Shown one piece after another: positions 12,401 to 27,400 of a DNA stretch of 64,000 bases. The notes under the pieces are model-generated. The model saw only the letters and a program-made list of their open reading frames with translations. It made no database searches and had not been told where the DNA came from. The stretch comes from Enoplolaimus lenunculus. Its lineage: Eukaryota > Nematoda > Enoplea > Enoplida > Thoracostomopsidae. Each line of letters starts with the position of its first letter. The stretch's first letter is position 1. The translations under genes and the position numbers were made by a program. The DNA is taken from positions 60,429 through 124,428 of the forward strand of contig JASANG010001081.1 of NCBI GenBank assembly GCA_030248215.1, read 5' to 3'.

Positions 12401-15400
12401 GGTCACTACCACATGATTACCCCTAAATTAGACTATAAGAAAAGCATGTGCGACACCGCATACTAAAGTGCCATGGTTCACACCGGTTAAACAACAGACT
12501 GAAGATATTTGAGGGCACTGTACCCCATATACAAGGGAGGTTTATAATTTGGTAGCACTGCTAGAAACGTAAAAAACTGCATGGGAAATTAGAATTTTGG
12601 GAAATTGAGATATTGCTCAGGAAATTGGGAGGGACCTGTTCTATAAATGGTCCAGTGTGTGTGACTTGGCTGTTTCACATGCATAAAAATATGAATGAAC
12701 ATGTGCCAAAACTTAACATTTTTCACTTGTGCATCCGCTCACAAGAAATTTCTGGATTCACAACTGAAGATTAGTGTGAAATTACGCAACTACTTGAAAT
12801 TTGTATAAGTTTCGTCTGTTTATACCTGGATTGAGGCAAACAAATTGACTGGCGGTGAATTCGTTTTTCGGGACAAGTTCAGTTGAATTTTGAAATGAGT
12901 GGTCAGATAACAAACATCTGGATGCCTTGGACGAAAATCCAATCGATTTACAATGTTGCGTTGTTTCACATCTGCAATGTAGCACATTAACCTGTAGTTA
13001 TTTGTATTTTATAGGCTAATTTTGCAAAGTATGTTTTGAAATTATCATTGTCTAACATGCTATAACTGCTTCCTAATGCAACCCATCTAATATAAGAAAA
13101 ATGGACAAGAACTGCAACTTGTGATTTACAGGTTTGGACCATATAAAGATCAGGGGCGGAACGTTTTTCTGCCGGACTGCAATACGGTTAGCGTGAGTTT
13201 TAGACTAATTTCTTTTGCTTAGGCGTAGGCTTAGGCTTAGTTATAAGCTGATTTTTACGTTTAGGCGTAGGCTTATATAGCGGTAAGAATTTTGATTTTT
13301 GGTAGTTTTCACAAAAATAAAAAGGTTCACGTTTATGAAATATTAAAGAATTTTGATTTGGCAAATAGTTCAATACTGCTCCATACAAACCCAATCTGCG
13401 ATCTTTACTGGCTGTGCACGCTAAGGAAACGAGTGTGGTAGCAAAGTTAGCTGACACTTTTTGCCGTTAAGGTAAGATTGTCTTGAGGCAAGTGACAGCT
13501 AGCAAGTATGACCAGCTTCTCAGCGTATCAGATAGTTGGAAAACCCCAAAAAAGTACCTTTCCACGCATTCTTCAAAGTCTGCAGTTACAACGGTGCTCT
13601 TAATTGCAGATTCAGGAAAAGAATGGTTGCTGTGCGCAATTGTGTAATGCATTTTTCCATCGCGACAAATGCCTGTAACGTAAATTAAACGAGCAATTAT
13701 TCATCTGTAATTCGTGCAAACTTGAAATAAGTTTAATAAGTTGTCAGATAAAACCTAATATTTTCGCCATTATTCGCTGCCGAACCCCTTCGATCCACGC
13801 TTCTCAGATAGACAATGAGAAAATAACAGTGCTGTCACGAAGCTCTTAATTTAAATAAAGTTCAATGATTGCCGTAACACTGAAAAAATGTGTGCTTACC
13901 TCGAGCACAATCGATATCAACATGGTCGACTAAAAATTCGTCTGATTTCTTCGCCTTTAATGATTCAGGGAATTTTCGCATCGAGCCTATAATGTTCAAC
14001 GGATCGTTATTTAGTGTAAAAACGTAAATTGCTATTATGTGCTTTAATTTATTATTGCAGGCAGAATTTTGTGTTGTGTAAGTGTAAAAGTACATAGCAG
14101 TGGAGAAATAGTGAAATAAGGTCCTATTGGAATACATGAAGTTTTTAAGCAACCCAGCAATGTCAAGCTGCAGTTCCCTTGCACATGCATGCCGGTGTCC
14201 TGTGTTAAGTTTTCAAGTAAAACAATTATGACCTGTAGTTGACAAATAATGGTTTCTTTTAGCGAATATATGAAAGGTCTGATCAGTATTTAGATTTTTA
14301 CTAATTATAGCAGATGATTTATATGTCATGGTAAATTTCGTAACAATAAACCGATTTATCCGGCTTCATATTATGAGCTTGCGATTCGAAATTCTAACAG
14401 GGTATGTTAAGCTGTAATTTTACGCGCAAACAAAGTTTATTTGTGACAGAACGACTTTTAAGAGAGAAAAATGAAAAATATTAAACTACAAATTACTTTT
14501 AAAACTCGACAAATTCTTCGCCGAGATGAGTTTACTTTAAAGTTGCCAAAACACAGTATTGATTGGTAGTAATTTTGACATTATATGTCGACTATACTTC
14601 GGTACATATAATTCACGCACCTTCATTAAGAACGCATTCTTTTTCGGTATAGTAATAGTTGACTGATTGGCAGTCGATTTTGTTGGTAACATTTTTTGGT
14701 CTAAAACGATGAATAAAATGTTGACTAGTCCATTGTGACCAGAAATCGTTTGATGAAATGTTAAACGACAAACAAAGAGAACTAAACTTAACCGGAGCTC
14801 ACGAACCTGCCCTTACTATTTTTATTTCGTTAAGTGATCGGACCCATGTAAAGATCTGGGGCGGAACGTTTTTTTGTGGAACTGCAATAGAGTAAACTTA
14901 AGCTGTAGATTAATTTTTTGGCTTGGCTTAAGCTTAGGCTTAGGCTTAGGAATATGCTCATTCTTACGGTTAGGCTTTGGCTTAGGCTTAGGAATATGCT
15001 TATACCGCTAATCCGGCCCTGTTCTATACATGGGCCAGTGATCGGAATCTCGGCTTATTTAGCACCTTTTTATTAATAATGCATTGTGTCGTTTATTATG
15101 TATACTAATCTTGGCTTTGGCATTTGTCTTTTGATATTTACAATGTTTGAGTCCACAGGGTACGATAGCGCTTTCCGCAGCATGGAACCTCGTAACGGTT
15201 CACAAATGGTAAAATCCCATCGACTTTAGAGAAGGATAATTGTTCTATTTTACATTAAAAAATTCTGTGTTTATAATGCAGACAATTTTAATAAAATATT
15301 TTTGGTACATTTCATACAATCACAATTTGACACGTTGATTCACAGATACTATCAGCCATTTATGGTCTCAAATACGACTAAATCTCCACAAACTGAAACA

Positions 15401-18400
15401 ACTTGACGATCTATTGAGTTTGAGTGATTTCTAGTATCTTTCACTTACCCAATGCATAAATTTACACAGTCGCCTAATGTTGGAACATCTTCGACTAAAA
15501 GCTTTGCAAAATCGTCCAAAATCTGTTGGGGATATCGAGTGATCAGAGGCTCAAGGGCACAAGAATTTGGTTCTGTAATTAACAGCAATTCCTAATTTAT
15601 AGTTTCTAAGCCTGTCAATTTTACAGTCCTAATATTATATACATAATAATGCTTGGTTTAGCCACCCAAACCAGAGGTATAAGTGGGTATAGATTTATTG
15701 CCCGCGTTGCGCTTTACTCGCGGAAATTTTACTTTTTACCAGCGGGTATTCCTGCGCAGAATTCCTTTACCCGTTACCCGTCTTTATTTGCCCAAAATCC
15801 CTTTGCCGTTACCGAGCTTACCTGCCCTGATTTTTTCTTCGGCGTTCAATGCAAATGTGTAGTTTTACAGTGTGTTGATGTTACTATAGACACTTGTTTT
15901 GTACACTCATACGGTAAAAATAGATTAAAAATTCAAGTTTTCAGCATTTCCTGGTTTTAAGTTTCTATGTAAATTTTTGGCGAGAACAAATCATAGTTTT
16001 ACCTGCGCTATTCGCGCCAAAACTTTCTTACCCGTACCCACGCGCGGGCAGCGTGAAGCTCTGACGCAAGTTTTCGCAGCGAGAACTCGCAGCTGCAACA
16101 TTTAAAGTGACTTGCAACTGCGTTCAAAGATGCGAATTAAATTAAATAGCATGAATTCCACCGAATAATTTGCAGCTGCAAGAACTTCAAAGCTGCTTTG
16201 TGACCAAACCTGCGATTGCAAGTTGCACTTGCAAGTTATTGTTGTAAAAACTTGCACTTTTGAATAGGGCTTAACGCTTAAATTTGGAACTATATCGTAT
16301 TCTAACAGCTATATCAAGAGCCGGCGTTCTAAACTATGTGCGATCATTAACGTCAGTAGTGACAGATTTGAAAACACATGAACTGCTGCCCAGTGGATCC
16401 TATACTTTGCTCGCAAGTAGGACAAATCAAATGGAAAGAATGTACTTAGCCTCACAGGTCGCCATTCGTTGACCCCCATTTGAAGAAGGCTTGGGCTTAA
16501 GCTCAGGCATAAGCAACGGCTTAGTCAAAGGCTGAGCAATAAGCCTTTTCCTAAACTCAAGCCTGAGCCTAAGCATAAACGTGGAGTGTATAAAGACAAC
16601 AGCCAGGCAATGATTAGCTTACTAATGATACAGGCTTTGTCATAATGGTCTAACAAACCAGCGAATAGTAATAGGTGCTACATACATTTGAGGATATTTC
16701 AAAGTTCCGCTTACTAAGTATACAAGCTTTATCGTAATAATCAGTGTCTGACGATGGTTCAAGATTCATGAATCCCACCGGTTTCGTTTTAAAATCACTC
16801 AACACGCACCGTTTTACGTCGCTGTTGTAGAAGAATGATTTACAATTTCTTGATCCCTGAAATATTAACGGTAAATTATGAAATATTTTGCTGAATTTTT
16901 GCACTAAAAATAAATTTTTGTAAACAATGATGGAGTCGTTCTGCCTTGACCCCATAACGCTGTTGAAAAATTAAGTCTAAATTAAATTAAATGCCTTGAA
17001 ATACTTTGCTTCTTTACACGACGACTTATCATACTACTAAATTAGTCTAAGTCAAAAATATCGCTTCGGGTATGTTTGAAATTGTTCTGGTCGTACCAAA
17101 TTTACCAGTTAAAATTTACGTATGGTTATTTCCGTCTAAACAAAAAGCTGTCCTTAGTACAGAGGCGACGTTATTTAACGTAATAAATAACCAACTAAGC
17201 ATTGTTTGATATGCAAATGGTTTATCTTTAGCTCACAACGTGTTTTGTAGGCCCAAATCGCTAACAAATATAGCCAGGATACAAGACGAGCTCAAAATTT
17301 GCAACAAAATATCGAAAATTTTGTTACAAGAACTTGCGTAAAGGGGAAATTTTTAATACGTAAAAAGCATTCTAATTGACCAGAAATTCTTAGATCTGTA
17401 GTTGGGCTCTAAACTCAATGAAAATTATGGTTATTTTAGTGAAAACAAACTGGTAAATTGTGACTTTCGGAGCATCGAAATTGGCATTCGTCTAGGCTCA
17501 TTTCTGCAAACTCTTGACCGCTGACGATGTAGTTTTTTGGAAGATTTAACATCGACGCCTTGATGTATTCGGTTTGTTCATTGTTATCGCATTGTGCTTA
17601 AAAGAATTTTAAACACATTAAACACAAGTGAGCATCGTCGTTGGGTCAGCCGTATCGCGTCCTTCATGATACTTAGAAGAATTTCTGACGGGTCACTGAT
17701 TATGCTATTATTTATGTAATTCTAAGTTAAGCAGTACCATATAGAGCCCTTCACGAAAACTTTGCTGTGGATGCGGTGGGACTCGAACCCACGACGTACG
17801 GATTACCGGTCCGCTGCTCTAACCACTGAGCTACGCAGCCATGCAAACTTTTCGCTACAATGGCTGTATATACTGTGAGTTTGGTACTACAACATACGTA
17901 TATAAATACGCCGCAAAACCGTCTGTGATGGAGAGCGTCTCTCACATTTCCCATCCGATACCGCGAAGTAATTCTAAGTTAAGCAGTACCATATAGAGCA
18001 ATTCACGAAAATTTTGGTGGCCAACTCACCTTGCAGGATAGCCAACAATACTTCAGGATGGGCACACAAGAGATTTTGTTAACTTACATGCGAGGTTGAA
18101 AATTTTGTATTTCGGGAAAATTTTTGCAGGGAGTCTGAGCTGCCCGCGGCCCTCTTTTGGATACGAGCCCACTTTTGGTGCTTTGAGTAAATTCTGTCAA
18201 TTTGTGAGTGTATGTGCTTAAATACATTGCAGTTGAACTTTCGCCTAAGTGGAATATTTTCAGAGCATTTAAAGGGTTATACAAAACAACCGACTGTAAC
18301 TGTGAAATTCGCAAAAAAAGATTAGAAAAATGAGAATTTTGAACGTTCTCAAATTAGCATTTTTCCTTAACGCTAAATATTTTATCGCTCACTACGAAGC

Positions 18401-21400
18401 GATCGTTCTTCGTCAAAATCTACAGAAATTCGCGCAAAAATACAGCATTAACCTTCCTGAAATTTTAGTGCCCCCTAGCAAGTTGAGTTGGCTAAGCTGG
18501 GGGATACTAATAAAAAGTTAAACACTAAAAAACTAAGAACTTGAAAATTGTTAGTTTGCTCTAACTTATTTGTGTTTAATATATTTCGTGTCCTGATCCT
18601 TTATTGGTCTCAGTTGGTAGCCTGGCCGTCACATACACAAAACACAACGGACAAATTTCAGACGCTTGCTAAATTATCAATAAACTCTAACATTGAATTA
18701 ATTTAATGCTGTCGATATTTTTTTCGTTCAAATTAGCGAAGATGTTTCTGCAGATGGAGCGGAATGCACCCGCGCTCGCTCCCCGTAATGGCGAGCAAAG
18801 AAATTTTATCGTAAATTATGCGACGACATACGTACCGTTATCACAATTGTTATCCAGGTAAACCACCGGGTTTTGTTCTGGAGTTTCTTCGTCAACAAAC
18901 AAATCCTGTCGATTATGGTAGGTCTCTTCATTCAAAATACATTCATTATCGTCGACGTAAAACATTGCACTGCGGCACCGAAATCCTTCGTTACGATAAC
19001 TGTTTAGACAGATCTAAAAATTAAATTTCAAAATTGAACATACTAAGAGGTGAAATTGGCTCAGCAGAGGCATGGAAAGGGTTCCAGCTATACGTATTTT
19101 GAGCAACTTTCCAGCATACACATTGTTAACAATATTTTCTCAGAACAGAAATGTGATTGTTCTGTGGGAAAAATTTACATGCAGATTTCTATATGTTCGC
19201 TATTTTTTGCAGTTTGAGCAAAACCAGTTGATCAGTATGGTTATATATAAGCGCAGTTGAAATTTTATTAGGTGGGTTGGCGTAAGATATATTGCGGAAA
19301 CCTGAGTCTCTGCTGCTGTCCTTTCTGGCCACGGGCCCGTTTTACCTCTGGTGTTTTACAGTAGCATCGCTGCTTCGGAACACCATTCACAAGTTATAAA
19401 CAAATAGTTGACAGAATTTTAAGTTTATACTAATAAAATGAGGCCTACGTATTAGGCTAAAGGTTTAGGTTTATGTGGATCCTGCTGGTCGCTGTCTGAG
19501 CTGGGCACAGGTTTCGGTGCTCAATATTGTTGTTGCTAATTTTACGTGCAGCGGCGAAGTCAGAATTTTTAAAAAGCCGAGAACACAAAAACCCTCGACA
19601 AAAATTAGAAGCAGGGGTGTTTTTGAATTGTTCCCCGCTGGCAACGCTGTTGGTGCGTGTAATCAGTCGAAATGTTCTCACCATAGCACACTCTTCAACC
19701 GATTTAGCTGGAGCTACTGTTACAGCAAAGCCGACAAGAAGTTTTTGCGGAATTATTTCGTAGACGAATGGCGATCCACAAACATTGGTTCCTGAAAACG
19801 GCGTTAGATGTCATATCGATTACGGACCACTCTGATACCTAAGGTCTGTCTTACCAAGTGTGGACACTTACACAACATGATAATTGCGGTGCTTCAAAAG
19901 TGATTTCAAAGAAATTTTTTGGAACATTTTGTAGAAAATTCTAGGCCCAATTCTAGCATAACATACTCGATTGGAGTGGGTTTGGCTGAGACAATATGTT
20001 AAAGACGTAACCAAGTGTTACCACTGCATTTACAATAAGAAAACGTCGAGATCGAGAAGCCAGACGGTTTTTTTATTAAATTACAAGACCAACTTTTAGT
20101 TTTGCGGGTCCGTAACGTCGGACCTTCCCACAATTGAAGAGTTTGAAAGGTGCTATTAATCCCGACATTGCGTACGTATTTTTTCAACAAATGTATTCAA
20201 TCTCAGCACAATATTTTGTCACGCCTTTTTGGTCAGATGGATAATCAGTGTAAAGTTTAAAATTTCTATGTCGTCAGCCTTAATGTATCACAGGGATAAG
20301 GTCGAACCCAAAATATTTCGAGAAAAAATTGTGTCAGAAAGGTTTTGGTGTTGGTAGTAATAACAGGGAATTTTTAATTCTAAATATATTGAAAACAAAG
20401 TAAAGTACCAGACATGCAAGTTTTCGCATAGAATGTTGCCTTTTCTGATACGATTAGACCATTGTGACCAAATGTGGAAAACAAATTGCACCGTGAAACC
20501 AGTAACGACGATAAGTACTGAAACCCGACACATTCAGTAGTTTTATCGTTGCGTTCCTGAAACAATACTGTGAAGAACTAAACACCATGGAATAGAGCTT
20601 TATTGACTGGTAATTTGTACAATTTTGCTATTATAATATAGGTTTTTAAGCATCTGTTTATTTTTTAAGCTTAGGGTTCTATGTCCAATCAAGTGTCGAT
20701 AATCGCTGTATCGACATTCGTCAAGAGTATGCAACATATTCACTATCGTAGCTCGATTCAAGACTACAGTCTTAGCGATTTCGGTTCAAATTGTAAATAT
20801 TGGTATTACACCCATAATTGAGGGCGTAAAACCAAAAACACAACGTGCACTGGGTACCTACTAGTCTACACAGAATATAATTCACAGTTACGTACTCTTG
20901 TCCACAGTGATTACGAAATATTATTGGCAGCTTGATAGCTGGTGCAGTTTTATGTAGAAAACTGTACAAAAGTTCAACAGGTTTTGGTGAAAATTAGTTG
21001 TATTGCTAGGCACAGTTTTTGGTTCGTAGTAGAAACATTTTCTTGTCAGTGGTTAAATTCGGCTTTTATCCATTTTATCAACCAGAAAATACGCAGTTTT
21101 TATCTGTCTTTTATGGTTTTTTCATAAAAATTTTGCCACTCAACAATTGATTCTCTCTGACTGCTGCAAGCATTCAAATTTGACGCTGTTGTGCTTATTT
21201 ATTTTTGCAGTTTTTTCAAAAACTTAGCGTGTTTCAACAGCGCTACTGGTCACTATAATGTTTGTGTTTCAAAATTTCACAACACACAGACAGAAGTGAC
21301 CAGGAGCGCTATGCTGACACACTCTAACTGTTTGAAGAAATCGTCAAGATTGGATGAAATTATTAAAAAATATTACTCAAAAACACAAATTCTCATTTGT

Positions 21401-24400
21401 TTGACGAATGCTGTATTTCATTTTCAATCCAAATACATAATCCATACATGATTGAAGAGTATAACGCACGCTTATATATGTAAGAATCTTAAGTGTAATC
21501 GCATTTAAGCATAGAAATATCTACTATTTTCAATGCATACTTGCTAAAATGACTGTAAACTGTGTAGACTCGCTGAAAAAAAGCAACAAAGAAAAAATCG
21601 AAACATATTATTATCTTTCAAAAATAAGTATACAACGCGTTATCGCCAACATTTTCGAGTTAAATTAGCCTGCAATTATTATGCCTAACAGAGTAACTGC
21701 GTTTTCTTTTAACTCTGGCCGTAATTCCACTCCGCATTCACCCCTCTGTCATTTTGCTCGGTCCGCAGAAGCAAAAGAAATCCTGAACGAGTAAAAAAAT
21801 TAACGTAAGTAACTCTACAGTAGTAGAGCGTAGTGTAAAAAATTATTAGGATAGTTTTCACTTTAAGAAGCAAATTGTCGCGAATATTTGAATAAAATTC
21901 TGTGAGTTTAAATTTTTTTCTACTCGAGCAAAATCTTGCACACAGACACACATTTGCAATTCAGCAAGAAAAGAATGCAAAACAACAAAAGTGCAAGTAA
22001 ATTAGTTTTTTTATGTCGTATTTTCTTCTATCCGTTTTTACACCATCAGGATACTACACAGTTAATAAACAGTATTGATTTAGGCAATATTTGCGACTAA
22101 AATGTTAGAACTGCTACGCTTAAATGATTTAAAATTTTTGATTTGAACTGTTATAATTCTCGCTTAATTGCAGCTTCCGAGTTGTTGTTCCTTTTAAATA
22201 AGCGAAATAAATGTATACGTTAGCGGCATCCTGTTCAAATCGTTGTCTAGTTCCAGTTCTCTGCCCGTGTTCTGTTAGTTTTGCACTATACTTAAAATGA
22301 GACATTAGTTTATAGTTGGTGTCGTTTATTGCGAAATGCAGTTTTACGATACCGAAACGATCATTGTACTTCAATCAGAAAACTGTGCCTAAACGAGCAT
22401 TAATGTTAACTTTTATTCGTAGAAAAAATATTCGATTGCACGTGTTGGTTGACGGTTTTAGCTTTCGACGAATCTTAATGAAATGGTGTATCAATCTGAA
22501 ACATTTTTCTATGTAAAAAAAGTTGCCATGGGCAACAATTTGGTCATATCTTGGCTATGTTTAAAGGAGTAATCTGATAAATAAGTTTCTGAAAAATTTC
22601 AACTTGTATTTTCATATTAGGATGCGTGTACAACTTCGAATTGTAAAATTAATATTTAATATTGCAGATTATAAGATTCAAAAACTCCGTATTTCAGGCC
22701 AAATTTTTAGCCTTTCATGCTACCGTTTGCCAGAGTTTACAAAAATTATAACTAGAAACACGGTTCGCTCTTTGAATGTTTACGAGTGTAGCACACTGGA
22801 TGCTGTTTGCAGATTAATATATTCGATATTGTGTATAAGATTTATTGATAATATTTTGCGAGCAATGAGACCACATCCGGAAGATGGTATCCGTGAAAAA
22901 GCCTACATATTCGTCGCTTACTCTGCTGTGGCTTTCAGGTAAAAGTAGTCTGCTATGTTGTGTTCAGGAGCGCAAGAGTTAATCCAAAACCAAAGGGCCA
23001 TATGAGCTGGCGTGAGATATACACAAGCGAAGTTCACTCAGCGAGCAAATCGAGCGAAAAACCAAATGTAATTTTAATGATTTTCAAGGTAGCGGCCGTC
23101 TGTTTTTCCATAAAATTATAAATTATTGGCCTCTCCAGAGAATACCGAGCTCCCCCGTTATTCGGTTGCGGACTGCTATTTATTTTTAACCCACTTTTCA
23201 CCACAATTCGTTACTGATAATTATCCGGTATATACTGCAGTTATCCGTTAAATAACATTTATTTGTCTTGTGTCAAAATCATGAGCGATACCGCAAGGTT
23301 ATACTTAGAAACGTACTTTTAAAACTTTAGTATACTTCAAAGTTTCGAAGTTGACATGGACTCTAATTAGGATTTAGGAACTTCATCCGCTTACAGACTC
23401 TTATTAGGAATACCGAATTCTATTGATTGGGACTCAAAATGGGGACCCCACTTATTACCCCTTCAAATTCGGGTCACTACAGTATGGAACCATTAAAACC
23501 TAAACCTAAAGCCCAAATCAACGATTACTTCGAAAACCAACTGCGTTCATTTCAACCACAACTCGTTCCATTCAGAGCAGCAATTACGTAGAGCGAGGGG
23601 TGTTGTTCCCTACGGACATTTCGAAAGCCAGCCAGCTCAAAATTTTACTACAGTATTAAAAAAAATCTTCGCATAGAAAACTATTCCTGCCCTTACGTAA
23701 GACCTTTTCATTCCCAGTAGCATACAATTCCCAGTTGCGGTCCTGGCTGAATTTGAACCAATTTTAGCACCCTATCAATCTTGGCTGTGAGTATAACACT
23801 GCCCGCTGTGCACAATTATGTTCAACATATGCACGATACAGTTGTGCGTGACATACGATTTTGTCACAATTCGGCAAAAGATGCAATCCTTGAAGCGGAA
23901 TCGTTTCATTCAGAGCCTAATCCGTTTGCAAGCCAAAATCGGACACTTAGCAAACGGCAAGCCGGAGGCGGATGTGACGGATGCTGTTTGCCAGGGTTGC
24001 CAGGTTCGAAGACACTGATCAGTCATGGACTGTTGTGCCGGTGCTTCCAACAAGTTTAGGTTCAGATTTCGGTTTCGGAAAAAGTTTACCTAAGCCTGAG
24101 ACTAAAGCCTAAACCTAGGTCCGAGCCTTAACCTAAGCCTAAGCTTCAGACTAAATCTAAGGCTAAGCCTGAACCGTAAACGTAAGGAAAGTTTCAAACA
24201 ACCGGGTCTAAAAGTCTAAACAAACTGTTTTCGAGTACACGTTTATAGTAACCTTTTACGTGTGAGTCCTCGCGTGACCACAAAAACTATCTCAAGATAG
24301 AATTTACGATTGACAAGTGACAACGTTATAAGGTTCGGGTTAACGCGTAGCAAATATAAAATTTGTCGTGCATCAAACACACCGTAACATATTTTCTACG

Positions 24401-27400
24401 ACGACACGACCCTAGCACGTGTCACAAAGTGTTTTGTTACTAGCGTTAAGATATCGTTTATTGTCGTCTAAATTTGACATGTAAACACGGCGCAAACCAG
24501 GCCGTGTTTAACAATTTTAGCGTTAAAATAATTAAAATTTCTGTAACACATTGGTTTTACTATATCGAACAGCGGTTTTCTGGCAAGAATCAATAATAAG
24601 TAGACTATATTAAATATTTTCAGGTCCTCCTGGTCGTCCAGGAAAAAACGGGCAACACGGCCTGCCCGGAATGCATGGGCAGCCTGGCTTTCCAGGTCGT
24701 CCATCGGCTGTGTGCGTTGAACCCACTCCGCCTCCATGCCGGCCGTGTCCCCCAGGTCCACCTGGACCTCCAGGGCCACAGGGTCCACCCGGTAAGTGGA
24801 GCAGAGTAAAATATGAAAATGAACTGACGGCAATGTGCCATATCGTAGCCGCTGATATAAATGTATGTTTTTGGTAGTTTTATACTTCCGCCCTAACGCA
24901 ACTCAAACGTGGGGAACTTTTTCACTGGCAACTGTGAAAGTTTTAAAAAAATTTAATGAAATACTCTTTATAGACTGTATTATAACCGCACAAATGCGAT
25001 AAAACCACGTAGGGCCGGGAGGGAGACTTGGGGGGGTAGAACGACAGATCACATACTGCTGAAAGTCCTTTCAAACTGTGGTAAGCTGAAATACATCACG
25101 GCGTTATTTTTAATTCGTTAGCCGATCGCATAAGCGATGTAGTTTTCCGTTCACGTTTTACACTCGTAGAATCCTGGAGTGTATTCACTAGCGGATACAG
25201 AGGAGGGGCAGACGGGGCGTACGCCCCCTCGTCCGAAATTTTTTTGTGATAAAATTGTAAGGTCCCATCTGCCTTACAATTTTCTTCTCAGAAAATTTTT
25301 TGGTGTTTATTACATTTTTTGCGTTTCATAACATTTGCCAGCCAGCCCGCCCCCCGTCAGAAAGTTTTGGATCCGCCTCTAAAGCATATTGCAAAGGGAG
25401 AGATAAAGGCGATATTTCCGGCCCCAAACTAAAATTCTGGTACTTTTCTGGTAGAACCCGTCATAAAAAGACAAATTTCCAGCAGTTTAATTTTCCAAAA
25501 TTTGAATTATCTTACATCTGCTGCTTTCTATAGAGCAAATTCGCTAAATTAAACAACTTGCAAATGCCGACAGCAGGTGCTTAGCCTGCAAGATTTTACT
25601 GTGTGACACTAATGTTATCCTAATCTTTATAAAAGTGACTTTATTGGTACACGATATATACAGCCTTGATCGGCAACTAACAGCGCTCTGCAAACTGAAA
25701 TAAATCTGAACTATAATTTTTAAGGCGACGGTGGTAATCCCGGAAACCCTGGTCGACCAGGCAACGACGGTCAGCCTGGAAATCCTGGACCACAAGGACC
25801 TCGTGGAGATCCTGGCCAACCTGGCCCTGATGGTCCTCCCGGTGATCCAGGCACTCCAGCGCCAACAACTCCAGCACTGCCAGGCGATCCTGGACCGCCG
25901 GGACCACCTGGACCACCTGGTAAGGATAATTACAGGTTTTTGCATAAATTTAATAGCGACACAATTATTTAAAGAGTTTATCTTGGCGGACTTCTAACAA
26001 TTTATTCTAAGCATGCTTTGTTCTGCAACAAAAATTTTATCGCGGCATCACCAGTATGCAAACAATGTATAACCTGTGTGCTATAATCAACGAAATGAAG
26101 TACTCTGTAATGTGCATAACTGTAGGGGCATTATGCCAGTTTAGCAATTTACTTTAGCTAATATGCATTTTAAATTTGACATCAATTATAGGCCCGCCTG
26201 GACCTGATGGCCGCCCTGGCGAGAACGGACAACCGGGTGGACCAGGACCGAAAGGACCTCCAGGAGCCGATGGCCAGCCCGGTCAGAACGGTAGCCCTGG
26301 TCCTAAAGGACCTCCAGGTAGATTTGATATAATTGTGCTGAACTTTTTAAACGATTAAGTATCACGGTTTGTCAATTGTTTCATGCAATAATTGTTTTTC
26401 GTACTACAATTTTGCTTTTCGGCACTTGTTCAGTTCCCCCTTCCCCGTTGATTGGAAAGTAAAACGCGCCCATATACAACTCTATAAACGTGGAGGGAAA
26501 CTTATTTTGGGGGGCATACAAATTCCCATTTTTCAACTAATTTAAAAAAACGAGCACATGCGATCTTTGAGTGTCAATATATACTTCATTGCAATTTTAC
26601 TCTAAAAATTTATTAACCTCGCTTAACCAAGTTAGCTGGCTATGGCTTGCACTAGCTGATCAATTTAAAAAAACGAACGAGATCGTGTCGCTAACACCTC
26701 TGAACACCAAACCACAACTACAGTTTCTGTTGAAACAAAACAATTAACAACAAAACAGGCTGATTTTTGTGGTGTTAGGTTTAACATGAAATTAATACGA
26801 TTTACACGAACAATTTATACAAATAATTCATTACAGGACCTCCTGGACCGCAAGGTGAACGTGGTATCTGTCCGAAATATTGTGCTCTCGACGGTGGCGT
26901 GTTCTTTGAAGATGGTACCCGAAGAAAGAAGAAATAACCTTTTCAAAGCTATAAAATTATTTTAAAGCACTGTAACTTTCAACTCGGCACAATAGCCTGT
27001 GATCATAAAGATTTGCCTTTTCGGAACTTGTTGGTGTTTTGATTTTATCGGGATCATTTATGTCGTTGGATTGGTGAGAAATGAGTTTCAGCAACTTTAG
27101 CAGAAATATCTTAATTTTATTGGCTATTTTTCAAGCTTTTGATTTGAATAATTCTAAAATATTATTTAGCTTTGATTAACTCTTTTACATGAAATTCTAA
27201 AATATTATTTAGCTTAGATTAACTCTTTTACATGAATATTTTCTATTTAATCTGAGGCATACTTTCAAGCTACGATTCGACTTCGCGTCTCTCGGGTGGA
27301 AGGAGTTTGCGTTTATCCCAACCACTCAGCTATTGGTGCTTGAGATTGGGGTACCATGCGGCATCTCTCGTCCTGTGAATATTTTGTACTGCTTGTATAT

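Noticed and set aside
13313-13395. Minus-strand exon-like segment after PAN5 first half
   Set aside because: Exon 12826-12971 completes PAN5 with the expected Cys residues and phases; this segment lacks them and overlaps a repeat.
15142-15223. Minus-strand exon-like segment (acceptor AAAG, donor [17 protein letters not shown]) as second half of PAN4
   Set aside because: The segment 14621-14700 has the proper Cys pattern ([16 protein letters not shown]) and fits both neighbouring phases, while this one leaves the frame unresolved.
19475-19795. Two overlapping plus-strand open frames
   Set aside because: They are antisense shadows of PAN2 exon 19682-19791 and its intron.
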